From Eisenbergiella porci (GTDB lineage: Bacteria > Bacillota > Clostridia > Lachnospirales > Lachnospiraceae), in the NCBI RefSeq assembly GCF_009696275.1, contig NZ_VUMI01000018.1:1-64000 (forward strand): a DNA stretch of 64,000 nucleotides, given 5' to 3'. The number at the start of each line of letters is the position of its first letter. The stretch's first letter is position 1. The notes below the pieces were generated by a model. The model had not been told where the DNA came from. It did no database searches and saw only the letters and a program-made list of their open reading frames with translations. A program made the position numbers and the translations under genes. Below, in pieces: positions 34,840-43,684 of the stretch.

Positions 34840-35727
34840 ATGGAACAGAAGGAAATGGATCAGGTAATGCAGAAGGCATCGGTGCTGATTGAAGCGCTGC
34901 CTTATATTCAGAAATTCAACCGTAAAATTATTGTGGTAAAATACGGCGGAAGCGCCATGAGCAATGAAGAGCTGCAGAGGAACGTCATCAAGGACGTTAC
35001 CCTGTTAAAGCTGGTGGGCTTCAAGCCGATTATCGTGCATGGCGGCGGAAAGGCCATCAGCAAATGGGTGGGCAAGGTAGGCAAGAAAGCCAGGTTTGTG
35101 AACGGCCTGCGCGTGACGGATGAGGAAACCATGGAAATCGCGGAAATGGTCCTGGGCCGTGTAAACAAGAATCTGGTGACCATGGTGGAGGAGCTTGGCG
35201 TCAAAGCCGTAGGTATCAGCGGCAAGGACGGCGGCCTTCTGAAGGTGGATAAAAAATATGCGGACGGCCAGGACATCGGCTTTGTGGGTGATATCAAGGA
35301 AGTGGATCCCAAGGTGCTCTATGACCTTCTGGAAAAGGATTTTCTCCCGATTGTGGCCCCGGTTGGGCTGGATGATGATTTCAATACTTACAATATCAAT
35401 GCGGATGATGCCGCCTGCGCCATTGCCAAGGCAGTGGGAGCGGATAAGCTTGTTTTCCTTACTGATATTGAAGGGCTGTATAAGGATATCAATGACAAAT
35501 CCTCTTTTATTTCCCGGCTGACTGCCGGACAGGCGGAGGAATTAATCAACGGAGGAATCATCGGCGGCGGCATGCTGCCCAAGCTGAACAACTGTACCTC
35601 AGCCATCCGCAACGGCGTTAACCGGGTGCATATCCTGGACGGAAGGGTTCCCCATTGCCTGTTGCTGGAAATTTTTACAAACGAAGGCGTGGGAACGGCG
35701 ATTATATCCGATGATGAGGAAGTGTAG
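34840..35727 (+). CDS. argB: N-acetylglutamate kinase
   Basis: Phosphorylates N-acetylglutamate; second step of ornithine synthesis and usual target of arginine feedback. The 295-residue product has [14 protein letters not shown] (ATP site), [36 protein letters not shown] and the C-terminal [17 protein letters not shown]. Its N-terminal helix ([22 protein letters not shown]) is of the type found in arginine-sensitive hexameric enzymes. Start 34840 follows GGGAGAG; an alternative ATG at 34813 is preceded by AAAGGA, so the start is not certain. Confidence 0.96.
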   Translation: MEQKEMDQVMQKASVLIEALPYIQKFNRKIIVVKYGGSAMSNEELQRNVIKDVTLLKLVGFKPIIVHGGGKAISKWVGKVGKKARFVNGLRVTDEETMEIAEMVLGRVNKNLVTMVEELGVKAVGISGKDGGLLKVDKKYADGQDIGFVGDIKEVDPKVLYDLLEKDFLPIVAPVGLDDDFNTYNINADDAACAIAKAVGADKLVFLTDIEGLYKDINDKSSFISRLTAGQAEELINGGIIGGGMLPKLNNCTSAIRNGVNRVHILDGRVPHCLLLEIFTNEGVGTAIISDDEEV

Positions 35728-35752
35728 GAAGCGGTAAAAAGGAGAGAATGGC

Positions 35753-36970
35753 ATGAGTGAAAAAGCTTTGAGCATGAAGGAATATATCGACGAGGCGGAA
35801 GCCGCTCTTTTACATACCTACAACCGGTATCAGGTGGTTCTGGATAAGGGCGACGGCGTTTACCTGTATGATATGGAAGGCAAAAAATACCTGGATTTCT
35901 GCGCCGGCATCGCTGTTTTTGCCCTGGGCTATAACAACAGGGAGTATAACGACGCGTTGAAGGCACAGATCGATAAAATTATCCATACCTCCAATTATTA
36001 CTACAATGTGCCTGCTGTGGAGGCGGCTGTGAAAATGAAAAAGGTTTCCGGCATGGACAGGGTTTTCTTTACCAACAGCGGCGCAGAGGCCATTGAAGGC
36101 GCTTTGAAGGCAGCCAGGAAATATGCATATCTGAAGGACGGACGCACGGATCATGAGATCCTTGCCATGGAGCATTCCTTCCACGGCCGTACCTTCGGCG
36201 CGCTTTCCGTGACGGGAAATCCCCATTACAGGGAAGCCTTTGAGCCGATGATAGGAAATATCCGTTTTGCGCAGCTGAATGATTTTGACAGCGTCCTTTC
36301 ACAGGTGACGGACAAAACCTGTGCCATCATTATGGAAACCGTGCAGGGAGAAGGCGGTATTTATCCTGCGCAGGAGGAGTTCCTGAAAAAGGTGCGCGCC
36401 CTGTGTGATGAAAAGGATATCCTTCTTATTCTGGATGAGATCCAGTGCGGAATGGGGCGTACAGGTTATATGTACGCTTGGCAGCGTTACGGCGTGAAGC
36501 CGGATATTATGACGACGGCAAAGGCTCTGGGCTGCGGCGTTCCGGTGGCCGCATTCCTGATGACGGAAAAGGTGGGAGCCCATTCCCTGACAAGCGGTGA
36601 CCATGGCACCACTTACGGAGGGAATCCGCTGGCCTGCGCGGCTGTGAGTAAAGTTCTTGATTTATTCGAAAAGGACAATATAATAGATAATGTAAGACAG
36701 GTCGGTGCATATCTGGAAGAAAAACTGGCCGCCCTGGTGGATAACTATGATTTTATTGAGGCTCACAGAGGCGTGGGACTGATGCAGGGGATGGTTTTCT
36801 CCATCCCTGTTGGGGATATTATCAGCCGTGCGCTTGAAAAGGGGCTGATCCTGATCAATGCGGGAACCAATATTATCCGTTTTGTGCCGCCTCTTGTGAT
36901 TACCCGGGAGAATGTGGATGACATGATCGTAATCCTCAGGGACTGCCTGGATGAAGTAAAAATATCGTAG
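35753..36970 (+). CDS. argD: Acetylornithine aminotransferase
   Basis: PLP enzyme that converts N-acetylglutamate semialdehyde to N-acetylornithine. The 405-residue product carries FTNSGAEAIEGALKAARKYA, HSFHGRTFG, LILDEIQCGMGRTG and the PLP Lys257 in TTAKALGCGVP. AAGGAGAG precedes the ATG, 25 bases after argB. It ends the arginine gene run; argF is missing from the window. Confidence 0.96.
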   Translation: MSEKALSMKEYIDEAEAALLHTYNRYQVVLDKGDGVYLYDMEGKKYLDFCAGIAVFALGYNNREYNDALKAQIDKIIHTSNYYYNVPAVEAAVKMKKVSGMDRVFFTNSGAEAIEGALKAARKYAYLKDGRTDHEILAMEHSFHGRTFGALSVTGNPHYREAFEPMIGNIRFAQLNDFDSVLSQVTDKTCAIIMETVQGEGGIYPAQEEFLKKVRALCDEKDILLILDEIQCGMGRTGYMYAWQRYGVKPDIMTTAKALGCGVPVAAFLMTEKVGAHSLTSGDHGTTYGGNPLACAAVSKVLDLFEKDNIIDNVRQVGAYLEEKLAALVDNYDFIEAHRGVGLMQGMVFSIPVGDIISRALEKGLILINAGTNIIRFVPPLVITRENVDDMIVILRDCLDEVKIS

Positions 36971-37042
36971 CCTCCGGCAGCCCTATTGTTCTGTTTGTCT
37001 GCCGGACGGTATTAAAAACGCCCCGAAAAAAGGAGATTTTGC

Positions 37043-38611
37043 ATGAAGCTTTGGAAAAGAATTGCAGCCGTGGCAGCGGTCGCGGCGGCCGCCGGTGTAT
37101 TGATTTATTATGGGATCGCAAGCGACAGGCTGGCTGATCTTGCCAAAATACCCGACAACGCCCTGCTTAGTAAGCCTACGGTGAATTTATGGTATACGGA
37201 CGAAGCCCTGAGCGATTATCTGGGCAGCGTTGCCCTGGATTTTTCAGAGGAAAAAGATGTCCGTGTGATTCCGAAGCTGGTATCGGGCCTTGAATATCTG
37301 GAGACGATCAACCAGGATTCCCTGCAGACCAATTCTTATCCGGATTTATATATTATAAGCAATGACTGTCTGGAAAAGGCTTATCTTGCGGGGCTGGCAA
37401 GTCCTGTGAAGGATGAGGCGGGGCTTGTGAGCGAAGAGAATTTTTCCCGGCCGGCGCTGGAGGCGGTGACCTATAAGGACAGGCTGGTCGGCTATCCCTT
37501 TTATTATGAGACAAGCGCGCTGATTTATAATAAAACTTATATGGAAGCGCTGGCGGCGGCTTCCCTGGAGGCGGAAGCGGATGCGGCGGAAGGCGAGGCC
37601 GCCATGGAGGCGCTGAATGAAAACGGTGAGCCGTTTGATGCCGGAAATACGGAAGGGGCGGCTGAAGGGACGCAGGGCGCAGAGGGGGCTCTGGGTGCAG
37701 AGGGCGCTCAGGGGGCAGGAGAAGAGAGCGGCGAGTCGGAAACGTTTGTCCCGGAAGAAGCGCAGCTGGAGGAACGGATTGATGCGATGATTCCGTCCAC
37801 CATCGATAATATCCTTACGTTTGCGGACAGCTATGACGCGCCGGAGCAGGTTGAGGCTGTTTTTAAGTGGGATGTGGACGATATTTTTTATAATTATTTC
37901 TTTGTGGGAAATTATATTGATGTGGGCGGCCCCAATGGGGACGATACGGAAAGCATTGATATTTATAATCTGGACGCCATACGGTGTCTGATGGCATATC
38001 AGGCTTTGAACCAGTTTTTTTCCATTGATCCGGATGAGGTGGATTACGATTCCGTAATTCAGGAATTTATTGACGGCAAGCTGGTTTTTACGGTGGCTAC
38101 CACGGATATTGTGGGCAGGATCGAGGAAGCGAAGAAGGACGGGGAGTTTCCGTATGAGTATGGGGTGACGAATATCCCCAATATCAATGAGGAGCTGAAG
38201 ACGCGCAGTCTTTCCGTGACCAATGCGGTGGTGGTGAACGGCTACAGCCAGAAAAAGGACATTGCCAATGAGTTTGCCGCTTATCTGACCGGGGAGCGTG
38301 CGCAGAATCTGTATGAGCGTACGGGCAGGATGCCGGCCAGGAAGGGCGTGAGCTTTGAAAATCCCCAGGCGGAGGCGTTTGGCAGGGAGTATGCGTTGTC
38401 GGTGCCGATTCCGAAGATGATGGCAACGAGTAATTACTGGGTGCAGATGGAAATTGCTTTTACCCGTGTATGGTCGGGGGAAAGCGCGACGGATACGTTA
38501 AAAGCGCTGTCTGAAAAGATTATGACGCAGGTGACGGGCCAGCCTTTTGAGGAAGAGTATATCGAGGAGCCTGTTGAGGAGACGGAAGGCTATATCGGCG
38601 AGGAAGAGTAA
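37043..38611 (+). CDS. Extracellular solute-binding protein with acidic linker insertion
   Basis: A 522-residue ABC-type solute-binding protein of family 1. It has a membrane-anchoring N-terminal segment (residues 7-25) but no lipobox Cys. Binding-protein features include VNLWYTDEALSDYLGSVALDF, YPDLYIISNDCLEKAYLAG and LVGYPFYYETSALIYNKTYME, and the C-terminal lobe around NIPNINEELKTRSLSVTNAVV. Between the lobes (about 178-235) lies a Glu/Ala/Gly-rich low-complexity stretch not found in relatives I know. The C-terminus is also strongly acidic. AAAGGAG precedes the ATG. No permease lies nearby; the ligand is unknown. Confidence 0.85.
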   Translation: MKLWKRIAAVAAVAAAAGVLIYYGIASDRLADLAKIPDNALLSKPTVNLWYTDEALSDYLGSVALDFSEEKDVRVIPKLVSGLEYLETINQDSLQTNSYPDLYIISNDCLEKAYLAGLASPVKDEAGLVSEENFSRPALEAVTYKDRLVGYPFYYETSALIYNKTYMEALAAASLEAEADAAEGEAAMEALNENGEPFDAGNTEGAAEGTQGAEGALGAEGAQGAGEESGESETFVPEEAQLEERIDAMIPSTIDNILTFADSYDAPEQVEAVFKWDVDDIFYNYFFVGNYIDVGGPNGDDTESIDIYNLDAIRCLMAYQALNQFFSIDPDEVDYDSVIQEFIDGKLVFTVATTDIVGRIEEAKKDGEFPYEYGVTNIPNINEELKTRSLSVTNAVVVNGYSQKKDIANEFAAYLTGERAQNLYERTGRMPARKGVSFENPQAEAFGREYALSVPIPKMMATSNYWVQMEIAFTRVWSGESATDTLKALSEKIMTQVTGQPFEEEYIEEPVEETEGYIGEEE

Positions 38612-38712
38612 GGATTGCCGGTTACCGCAGAGGGACTGTGCGGCTCCGAATAGTTTTGAATAAGTTGCCAATCGTATGGGCAGAATGTAGAAAAGGGCGG
38701 GGCTTCAAGATG

Positions 38713-38744
38713 GCGCTGTAGCGGTTTGGAAACCGCTGCAGCGC
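38713..38744 (+). repeat. 15-bp hairpin downstream of the solute-binding protein gene
   Basis: GCGCTGTAGCGGTTT (38713-38727) pairs with AAACCGCTGCAGCGC (38730-38744), with one mismatch. No T tract. Confidence 0.5.
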
Positions 38745-38783
38745 TGCGGGAGCCTGAAAAGACCCTTATGACAGGAGGCCTAT

Positions 38784-39215
38784 ATGATTGGTTTATTTAT
38801 TGCTTTGATTTCCGGCGCGCTGATGAGTATTCAGGGGGTTTTTAACACGCAGGTTACTAAGGCGTCCAGTATCTGGGCGGCCAACTGCTTTGTGCAGTTC
38901 ACGGCGTTGCTTGTGTGTCTGGCCGCATGGGCGTTTACGGATAGGAGTTCTCTTCTCGGCGTGTTTCAGGTGCAGCCCAAGTATATGCTTTTGGGGGGCG
39001 CTATCGGGGCTTTCATTACTTATACGGTGATTAAGAGTATGGATATGTTGGGGCCGGCCAGGGCCGTTATGCTGATCGTGGTGGCGCAGCTGCTGGTGGC
39101 TTATCTGATTGAGCTGTTCGGGATGTTCGGTGTGGAGAAGACCGGATGGGAATGGCGGAAGGCTATTGGGATGGCGGTGGCTATTGCGGGGATTGTGGTG
39201 TTTAAGTGGGAGTGA
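38784..39215 (+). CDS. DMT family transporter of the YdcZ (DUF606) type
   Basis: A 143-residue membrane protein with five hydrophobic segments, one half of the usual dimeric DMT pattern. It opens IGLFIALISGALMSIQGVFNTQV and ends GMAVAIAGIVVFKWE. YdcZ-type proteins occur as single half-units that dimerise. Substrate unknown. ACAGGAGG precedes the ATG. Confidence 0.9.
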   Translation: MIGLFIALISGALMSIQGVFNTQVTKASSIWAANCFVQFTALLVCLAAWAFTDRSSLLGVFQVQPKYMLLGGAIGAFITYTVIKSMDMLGPARAVMLIVVAQLLVAYLIELFGMFGVEKTGWEWRKAIGMAVAIAGIVVFKWE

Positions 39216-39217
39216 GA

Positions 39218-39270
39218 GGGATAAGGGCAAGGGATTAAGGGATTAAGGGCAAGGGATTAGGGGTTGGGGG
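39218..39270 (+). repeat. G-run repeat with quadruplex potential
   Basis: Runs of GGG separated by CAA, ATTAA and AAG words occur about ten times after the YdcZ gene, with the word AAGGGCAAGGGATTA repeated. On the coding strand it could form G-quadruplexes in DNA or in the 3' RNA. It may also be simple sequence of no function. Confidence 0.4.
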
Positions 39271-39323
39271 CGGGCGCCGGGGTTCGAGAGCTGCGCTCTC
39301 TCACTTTGCGGCTGGCGCCGCAT

Positions 39324-39389
39324 AGGCAGGAACAACAGTCTTGCTGTGGGTGAGCAAGCTCCCCCGCAGCAAGACTGTTGTTCCTGCCT
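39324..39389. repeat. Perfect 23-bp hairpin upstream of comEA
   Basis: Arms 39324-39346 and 39367-39389 are perfectly complementary, around a 20-base loop. Smaller stems GAGAGC/GCTCTC and GCGGC/GCCGC lie just to the left. It lies in the 310-base gap between the YdcZ gene and comEA, with no T tract close by; the A-rich run at 39408-39415 could make it a terminator on the minus strand. Confidence 0.7.
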
Positions 39390-39525
39390 GCCCGGCTTGT
39401 AGCTGTGAAAAAAAACCACTCTCCTCTTGTAAAACTTTTCTTTTTATTTTACAATGGAAGGGCAGTGAGTTACGGGGGCCTTTTCGGGTGCGCCGGGAGC
39501 GGTGATACGTTGAAAAGGAGATAAA

Positions 39526-40188
39526 ATGTCAAATTGCAGAATAACTCCAGTACTTGTTTTGGTACTGGTCTTTTCTTTCATATTCAGCGGATGCGGCAGG
39601 GATATGGATCTGCGGGAGCTTTCGCAGGATCAGGTTCCGGCAGGGGCCGGGGAGGAAGATGCGGACGGAGAAGGCGCAGCGGGGGAGGCGGAAGCGTTTC
39701 CCGGGGCGGGCGGTTCCGGCGGTGAGGATGCGTCCGGTGAGGCGGAGTGTGTGATACATATTTGCGGCGCAGTTGCTGTGCCGGGAGTGTACAGGCTGCC
39801 GGCGGGAAGCCGGGTCGTGGATGCCGTTGAGGCGGCAGGCGGCCTTGCGGAGGACGCGGCGGAAAGAGGTGTGAACCAGGCGGCGCCCATATCGGACGGG
39901 ATGCAGATTGTGATTCCGACCCTGGAAGAAGCGGAACAGGGAATTTTTTCGCCGGACGGGGTTATGGAGGAAAATGGATCAGGAAAGGGCGGCCTTGTGG
40001 ATATCAACACTGCGGATACGGCGGAGCTGATGACACTGCCGGGAATCGGTCAGACAAGGGCTGATGCGATTGTTGCCTACAGGCAGCAGAATGGTAAATT
40101 CCAATCCATTGAGGATATTATGAAGGTGGACGGTATCAAGGAGGGAAGCTTTGCAAAGCTGAAGGACAGGATATGCGTCAGACAGTAA
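39526..40188 (+). CDS. comEA: ComEA-type DNA-binding lipoprotein (SLBB and helix-hairpin-helix)
   Basis: Binds extracellular DNA for uptake. The 220-residue product has a signal peptide with lipobox IFSGC (Cys about 22), a Glu/Gly/Ala-rich spacer (40-75), an SLBB domain (HICGAVAVPGVYRLPAGSRVVDAVEAAGGL) and the C-terminal double helix-hairpin-helix (DINTADTAELMTLPGIGQTRADAIVAYRQ, then SIEDIMKVDGIKEGSFAKLKD). Upstream AAAAGGAGAT supports the ATG. The spacer is longer and more acidic than usual. comEC is in the same region, but three regulatory genes lie between. Confidence 0.93.
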   Translation: MSNCRITPVLVLVLVFSFIFSGCGRDMDLRELSQDQVPAGAGEEDADGEGAAGEAEAFPGAGGSGGEDASGEAECVIHICGAVAVPGVYRLPAGSRVVDAVEAAGGLAEDAAERGVNQAAPISDGMQIVIPTLEEAEQGIFSPDGVMEENGSGKGGLVDINTADTAELMTLPGIGQTRADAIVAYRQQNGKFQSIEDIMKVDGIKEGSFAKLKDRICVRQ

Positions 40189-40212
40189 AGATGGGAAAGG
40201 TCCGGCCGGCAG

Positions 40213-40323
40213 GAGCATTTGCTGCGCTGCATGCGGGAAAATGGTTCAGGAGTGCATAAATCCACCGCCGCAGGCGGTTTCGGATTGATTTGGCAGTAAC
40301 TGTGAAGAAACCAGGCAGTTACG
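40213..40323 (+). repeat. MITE-like repeat, copy E
   Basis: GAGCATTTGCTGCGCTGCAT, GGTTCAGGAGTGC, ATCCACCGCCGCAGGCGG, GGCAGTAACTGTGA and CAGGCAGTTAC align with the 58654 copy; the right terminal repeat is recognisable, the left is not. It lies in the leader of the response-regulator gene. Confidence 0.6.
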
Positions 40324-40345
40324 GAATAAAATCTTTGGAGGAGCT

Positions 40346-41035
40346 ATGGGAAAGCGGGTTTTGGTTGTAGACGATGAGAAACTGATTGTGAAAGGTATCC
40401 GTTTCAGCCTGGAGCAGGACGGTATGGAGGTCACCTGCGCCTATGACGGTGAGGAAGCGCTGGAGCAGGCGAGAAATTCGGAATTTGACATGATTCTTCT
40501 GGATATCATGCTTCCCAGGCTGACAGGACTGGAGGTATGCCAGCAGATACGGGAATTTTCCAATGTCCCCATCGTCATGCTGACAGCCAAGGATGATGAT
40601 ATGGATAAAATCATGGGCCTGGAATACGGCGCCGATGATTATATTACAAAGCCGTTTAATATTCTGGAGGTCAAGGCCAGGATCAAGGCCATAATGCGCA
40701 GGACCACAGTAAGGGATAACGCGTCAAACGCGCCCAAAACCGTTGTGAACGGGGATCTGAAGCTGGACTGCGACAGCAGGCGCGTCTATATTGCAGGCAA
40801 GGAGGTCAACCTGACAGCCAAGGAATTCGATGTGCTGGAGCTGCTTGTCTTAAATCCCAACAAAGTCTACAGCCGTGAAAATCTTCTGAAGCTGGTATGG
40901 GGAAGCGATTATCCCGGAGACGTCCGCACGGTGGACGTCCATATCAGAAGGCTTCGTGAGAAGATCGAAAGCAATCCAAGTGAACCCAGATATGTGCATA
41001 CAAAGTGGGGAGTCGGCTACTTCTTCAGAGCCTGA
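40346..41035 (+). CDS. OmpR/PhoB-type response regulator
   Basis: A 229-residue regulator with receiver domain (VLVVDDEKLIVKGIRF, acceptor Asp in DMILLDIMLP, Thr in VMLTAKD, Lys in YITKPFN) and winged-helix domain (VNLTAKEFDVLELLVLNPNKVYSRENLL, DVRTVDVHIRRLREKIE, THTKWGVGYFF-type end). Close to the WalR/PhoP type. TGGAGGAG precedes the ATG. The kinase gene follows 30 bases later; the two form a pair with the GerMN lipoprotein and comEC behind them. Confidence 0.93.
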   Translation: MGKRVLVVDDEKLIVKGIRFSLEQDGMEVTCAYDGEEALEQARNSEFDMILLDIMLPRLTGLEVCQQIREFSNVPIVMLTAKDDDMDKIMGLEYGADDYITKPFNILEVKARIKAIMRRTTVRDNASNAPKTVVNGDLKLDCDSRRVYIAGKEVNLTAKEFDVLELLVLNPNKVYSRENLLKLVWGSDYPGDVRTVDVHIRRLREKIESNPSEPRYVHTKWGVGYFFRA

Positions 41036-41065
41036 TTTCCGGCTTTGGGGAATGTGCCAGGCTGA

Positions 41066-42577
41066 ATGGAAGTAGAGGCTGCCAAAATGCTTACCAGGCT
41101 TAAAAAGCTATTTATGAAAATACCTGCTCTCAGGAGCATGAAGGTCTATATATTCTTTCTGATGCTGGTGATGGGCATCCTTCCCAGCTTCATCATGAGG
41201 GTTGGTATCCTTCAGAGCTATGAAGAACGTGCGGTGAATCTGCGTATCTCGGATACGCAGACGCAGTTCAAGATCATTGCCAACCATCTTCTGAACAATA
41301 ATTATCTGCAGGATACCTCAAATGAGGCAATTAACGCGGAGCTGGAACAGATGTCCAATCTGTACGACGGCCGCGTTATTATCATTAACGACAATTTCCG
41401 TATAGTAAAAGATACATACAGTATCAGTGAAGGCAAAACGATTATTTCCGAGGAGGTCATCCGGTGTTTCAAGGGAGAGAGTACCACCCGGTATGACAAG
41501 GAAAACGGTTATATCGAAATGACCATTCCCATCGAAGCCCCCAGCTCCGGAAAGAATCAGACAACGCAGGCGGATGCGGGGAAGAAGCCGGAGCAGAGCC
41601 AGGTAGTTGGAGTTATGCTTGCCAGTGTTTCCACGGACAGCATAGCGACGACAATGGAAATCCTGAACCGGAAGGCCCTGATTATAGAGATCGTGATGAT
41701 CATCTGTATTTTCGGTGTGGCTGTGGGATTTTCTTCCATTCTTGTCAAGCCCTTCAACCGGGTGACCCAGGCGATTACCGAGGTAAAGGACGGTTTTACG
41801 GACGAGCCCATTGCAGTTCCCGATTATATCGAAACGGAGCACATCATCGATGCCTTTAACCAGCTGCTGACGCAGATGAAGGTGATTGACGATTCCCGGC
41901 AGGAATTTGTTTCCAACGTTTCCCATGAACTGAAGACGCCGCTTACCTCCATGAAGGTTCTGGCCGATTCCCTCATGCAGCAGGAGGACGCGCCTCTGGA
42001 GCTGTATCAGGAATTCATGCAGGATATTGCCAATGAGATCGAGCGCGAAAATAAAATCATAAACGATCTTCTCTCCCTTGTAAAAATGGACAAGACGGCC
42101 GCCCAGATGAATATCACGGCGGTGGATATCAATGAACTGATAGAATCGGTGTTAAAGCGTCTCCGCCCCATTGCCAGGCTGCGGGATGTGGAGGTGACCT
42201 TTGAAAGCATACGCCCGGTCACCGCGGAAATTGATGAGGTGAAGATTACCCAGGTATTTACCAATCTGGTGGAAAATGCGATTAAGTACAACAAGGAGCA
42301 TGGCTGGGTCAAGGTGCTGCTGGATGCGGATCATCAGTTTTTTACCGTGGAGATCTCCGATTCCGGTATCGGCATTCCGGAGGCGGACTACGATCATATA
42401 TTTGAGCGTTTCTACAGAGTGGACAAATCCCACTCCCGGGAAATCGGCGGCACCGGACTGGGGCTGGCCATTACCAGAAATGCCATCCTTCTTCACCGCG
42501 GTTCGGTGAAGGTAGCCAGTACGGAGGGAGAAGGCACCAGCTTTACCGTAAAGATCCCGCTTACCTATGTAAGATGA
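41066..42577 (+). CDS. Sensor histidine kinase (WalK/PhoR-like)
   Basis: A 503-residue kinase: helix 1 at about 27-47, extracellular sensor domain 50-205, helix 2 about 207-228, HAMP (VKPFNRVTQAITEVKDG), then H-box FVSNVSHELKTPLTSMK, N-box NLVENAIKYN, G1 DSGIGIPEAD, F FERFYRVDKSHSR and G2 GGTGLGLAI. All motifs are intact. Cognate to the upstream regulator. ATG 41066 has a weak site; an ATG at 41087 is preceded by AGAGG, so the N-terminus could be seven residues shorter. Confidence 0.93.
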   Translation: MEVEAAKMLTRLKKLFMKIPALRSMKVYIFFLMLVMGILPSFIMRVGILQSYEERAVNLRISDTQTQFKIIANHLLNNNYLQDTSNEAINAELEQMSNLYDGRVIIINDNFRIVKDTYSISEGKTIISEEVIRCFKGESTTRYDKENGYIEMTIPIEAPSSGKNQTTQADAGKKPEQSQVVGVMLASVSTDSIATTMEILNRKALIIEIVMIICIFGVAVGFSSILVKPFNRVTQAITEVKDGFTDEPIAVPDYIETEHIIDAFNQLLTQMKVIDDSRQEFVSNVSHELKTPLTSMKVLADSLMQQEDAPLELYQEFMQDIANEIERENKIINDLLSLVKMDKTAAQMNITAVDINELIESVLKRLRPIARLRDVEVTFESIRPVTAEIDEVKITQVFTNLVENAIKYNKEHGWVKVLLDADHQFFTVEISDSGIGIPEADYDHIFERFYRVDKSHSREIGGTGLGLAITRNAILLHRGSVKVASTEGEGTSFTVKIPLTYVR

Positions 42578-42709
42578 CGTGGTTTTCTGCGGCCTTTTTA
42601 CAGGGGATTATCGTGCAGGAAAAATTGATAAGGCAGCGCAGGACTGTATCTGAGATACAGTTGGCATGTATGGAAGAACGGAAAGCCTGAACGGAGGTTC
42701 AAAAATCGA

Positions 42710-43684
42710 ATGAAGGATGCTTCGAACAGAAAAAAGGATGCTTCAAACAAAAAATCGGCATGGGCAGTCAGCATGCTGCTGCTTTTCTGCCTGGTGCTTC
42801 CGGCCTGCAGTACGGGGGCGGCGGAACCGGAAGGAACGGCCTTTGATATCTATTATCTCAACAGGGAAGAAACAAAAATAGTCAAAGAGGTTCACTATAT
42901 TGATTCCGGGGAGCAGTCAGGACAGATAGCAGGACTGCTGGAAGCTATGGAAGCGGTGCCGGGGGATGTGTCCCTGAAGTCTTCCGTGGGAAACAGCTTC
43001 CAGGTGACCGGGTTCCGGGTGGAGGAAGGCGGACAGCTGGATCTGGATGTGGATGAAAGCTACAGAAAGCTTGCGCCCACCACGGAGGTTCTGGTGAGGG
43101 CGGCGCTGGTGAGGACGCTTTCCCAGGCGGAAGGAATCAATCATGTGCTGATGACGGTGGGAGGACAGCCGCTTGCAGACAGCACGGGCACAGCAATCGG
43201 TCCCATGACTGCCGATGCGTTCATTGACAATGCGGGAAAAGAAATCAATTCCTATGAAATGGTGAAGCTCAAGCTCTTTTTTGCCAATGAAGCCGGGGAT
43301 GGCCTGGTGGAAATCGTCAAGCCTGTGGAATACAACAGCAATATTTCCATGGAAAAGCTGGTGGTGGAATATCTGGTAAAGGGTCCTGACATCGACGGCG
43401 TATATCCGGTGATTAATCCAGGTACGAAAATATTGAGCGTAACCGTCAAGGATGGTATCTGTTACGTGAATTTTGATGAAAACTTCATGACGCAGCTTTA
43501 TAATGTTACTGCGGATGTGGTGATTTATTCCATTGCCAACTCCCTGGTGGAGCTTCCCAATGTAAACAAGGTGCAGATAGCCGTAAATGGAAAGACAGAC
43601 ATCGTATACAGGGAGACTTTCAATCTGTCCAATCTTTATGAAAGAAACCTGGATCTCGTAAAGACAGGAGAAAATGTGGAATGA
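42710..43684 (+). CDS. GerMN-domain lipoprotein
   Basis: A 324-residue lipoprotein: signal peptide with lipobox LPAC (Cys about 33) after a Lys/Asn-rich N-terminus, then two GerMN domains (about 45-165 and 185-310), each with the LVRAALVRTLSQ or EKLVVEYLVKGP helix and the later VDESYRKL or VNFDENFM strand. GerMN proteins act in spore germination or envelope assembly; this one follows a kinase in the same order as in several Clostridia. Its stop codon overlaps the comEC start by four bases (ATGA), so the two are coupled. Confidence 0.9.
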   Translation: MKDASNRKKDASNKKSAWAVSMLLLFCLVLPACSTGAAEPEGTAFDIYYLNREETKIVKEVHYIDSGEQSGQIAGLLEAMEAVPGDVSLKSSVGNSFQVTGFRVEEGGQLDLDVDESYRKLAPTTEVLVRAALVRTLSQAEGINHVLMTVGGQPLADSTGTAIGPMTADAFIDNAGKEINSYEMVKLKLFFANEAGDGLVEIVKPVEYNSNISMEKLVVEYLVKGPDIDGVYPVINPGTKILSVTVKDGICYVNFDENFMTQLYNVTADVVIYSIANSLVELPNVNKVQIAVNGKTDIVYRETFNLSNLYERNLDLVKTGENVE

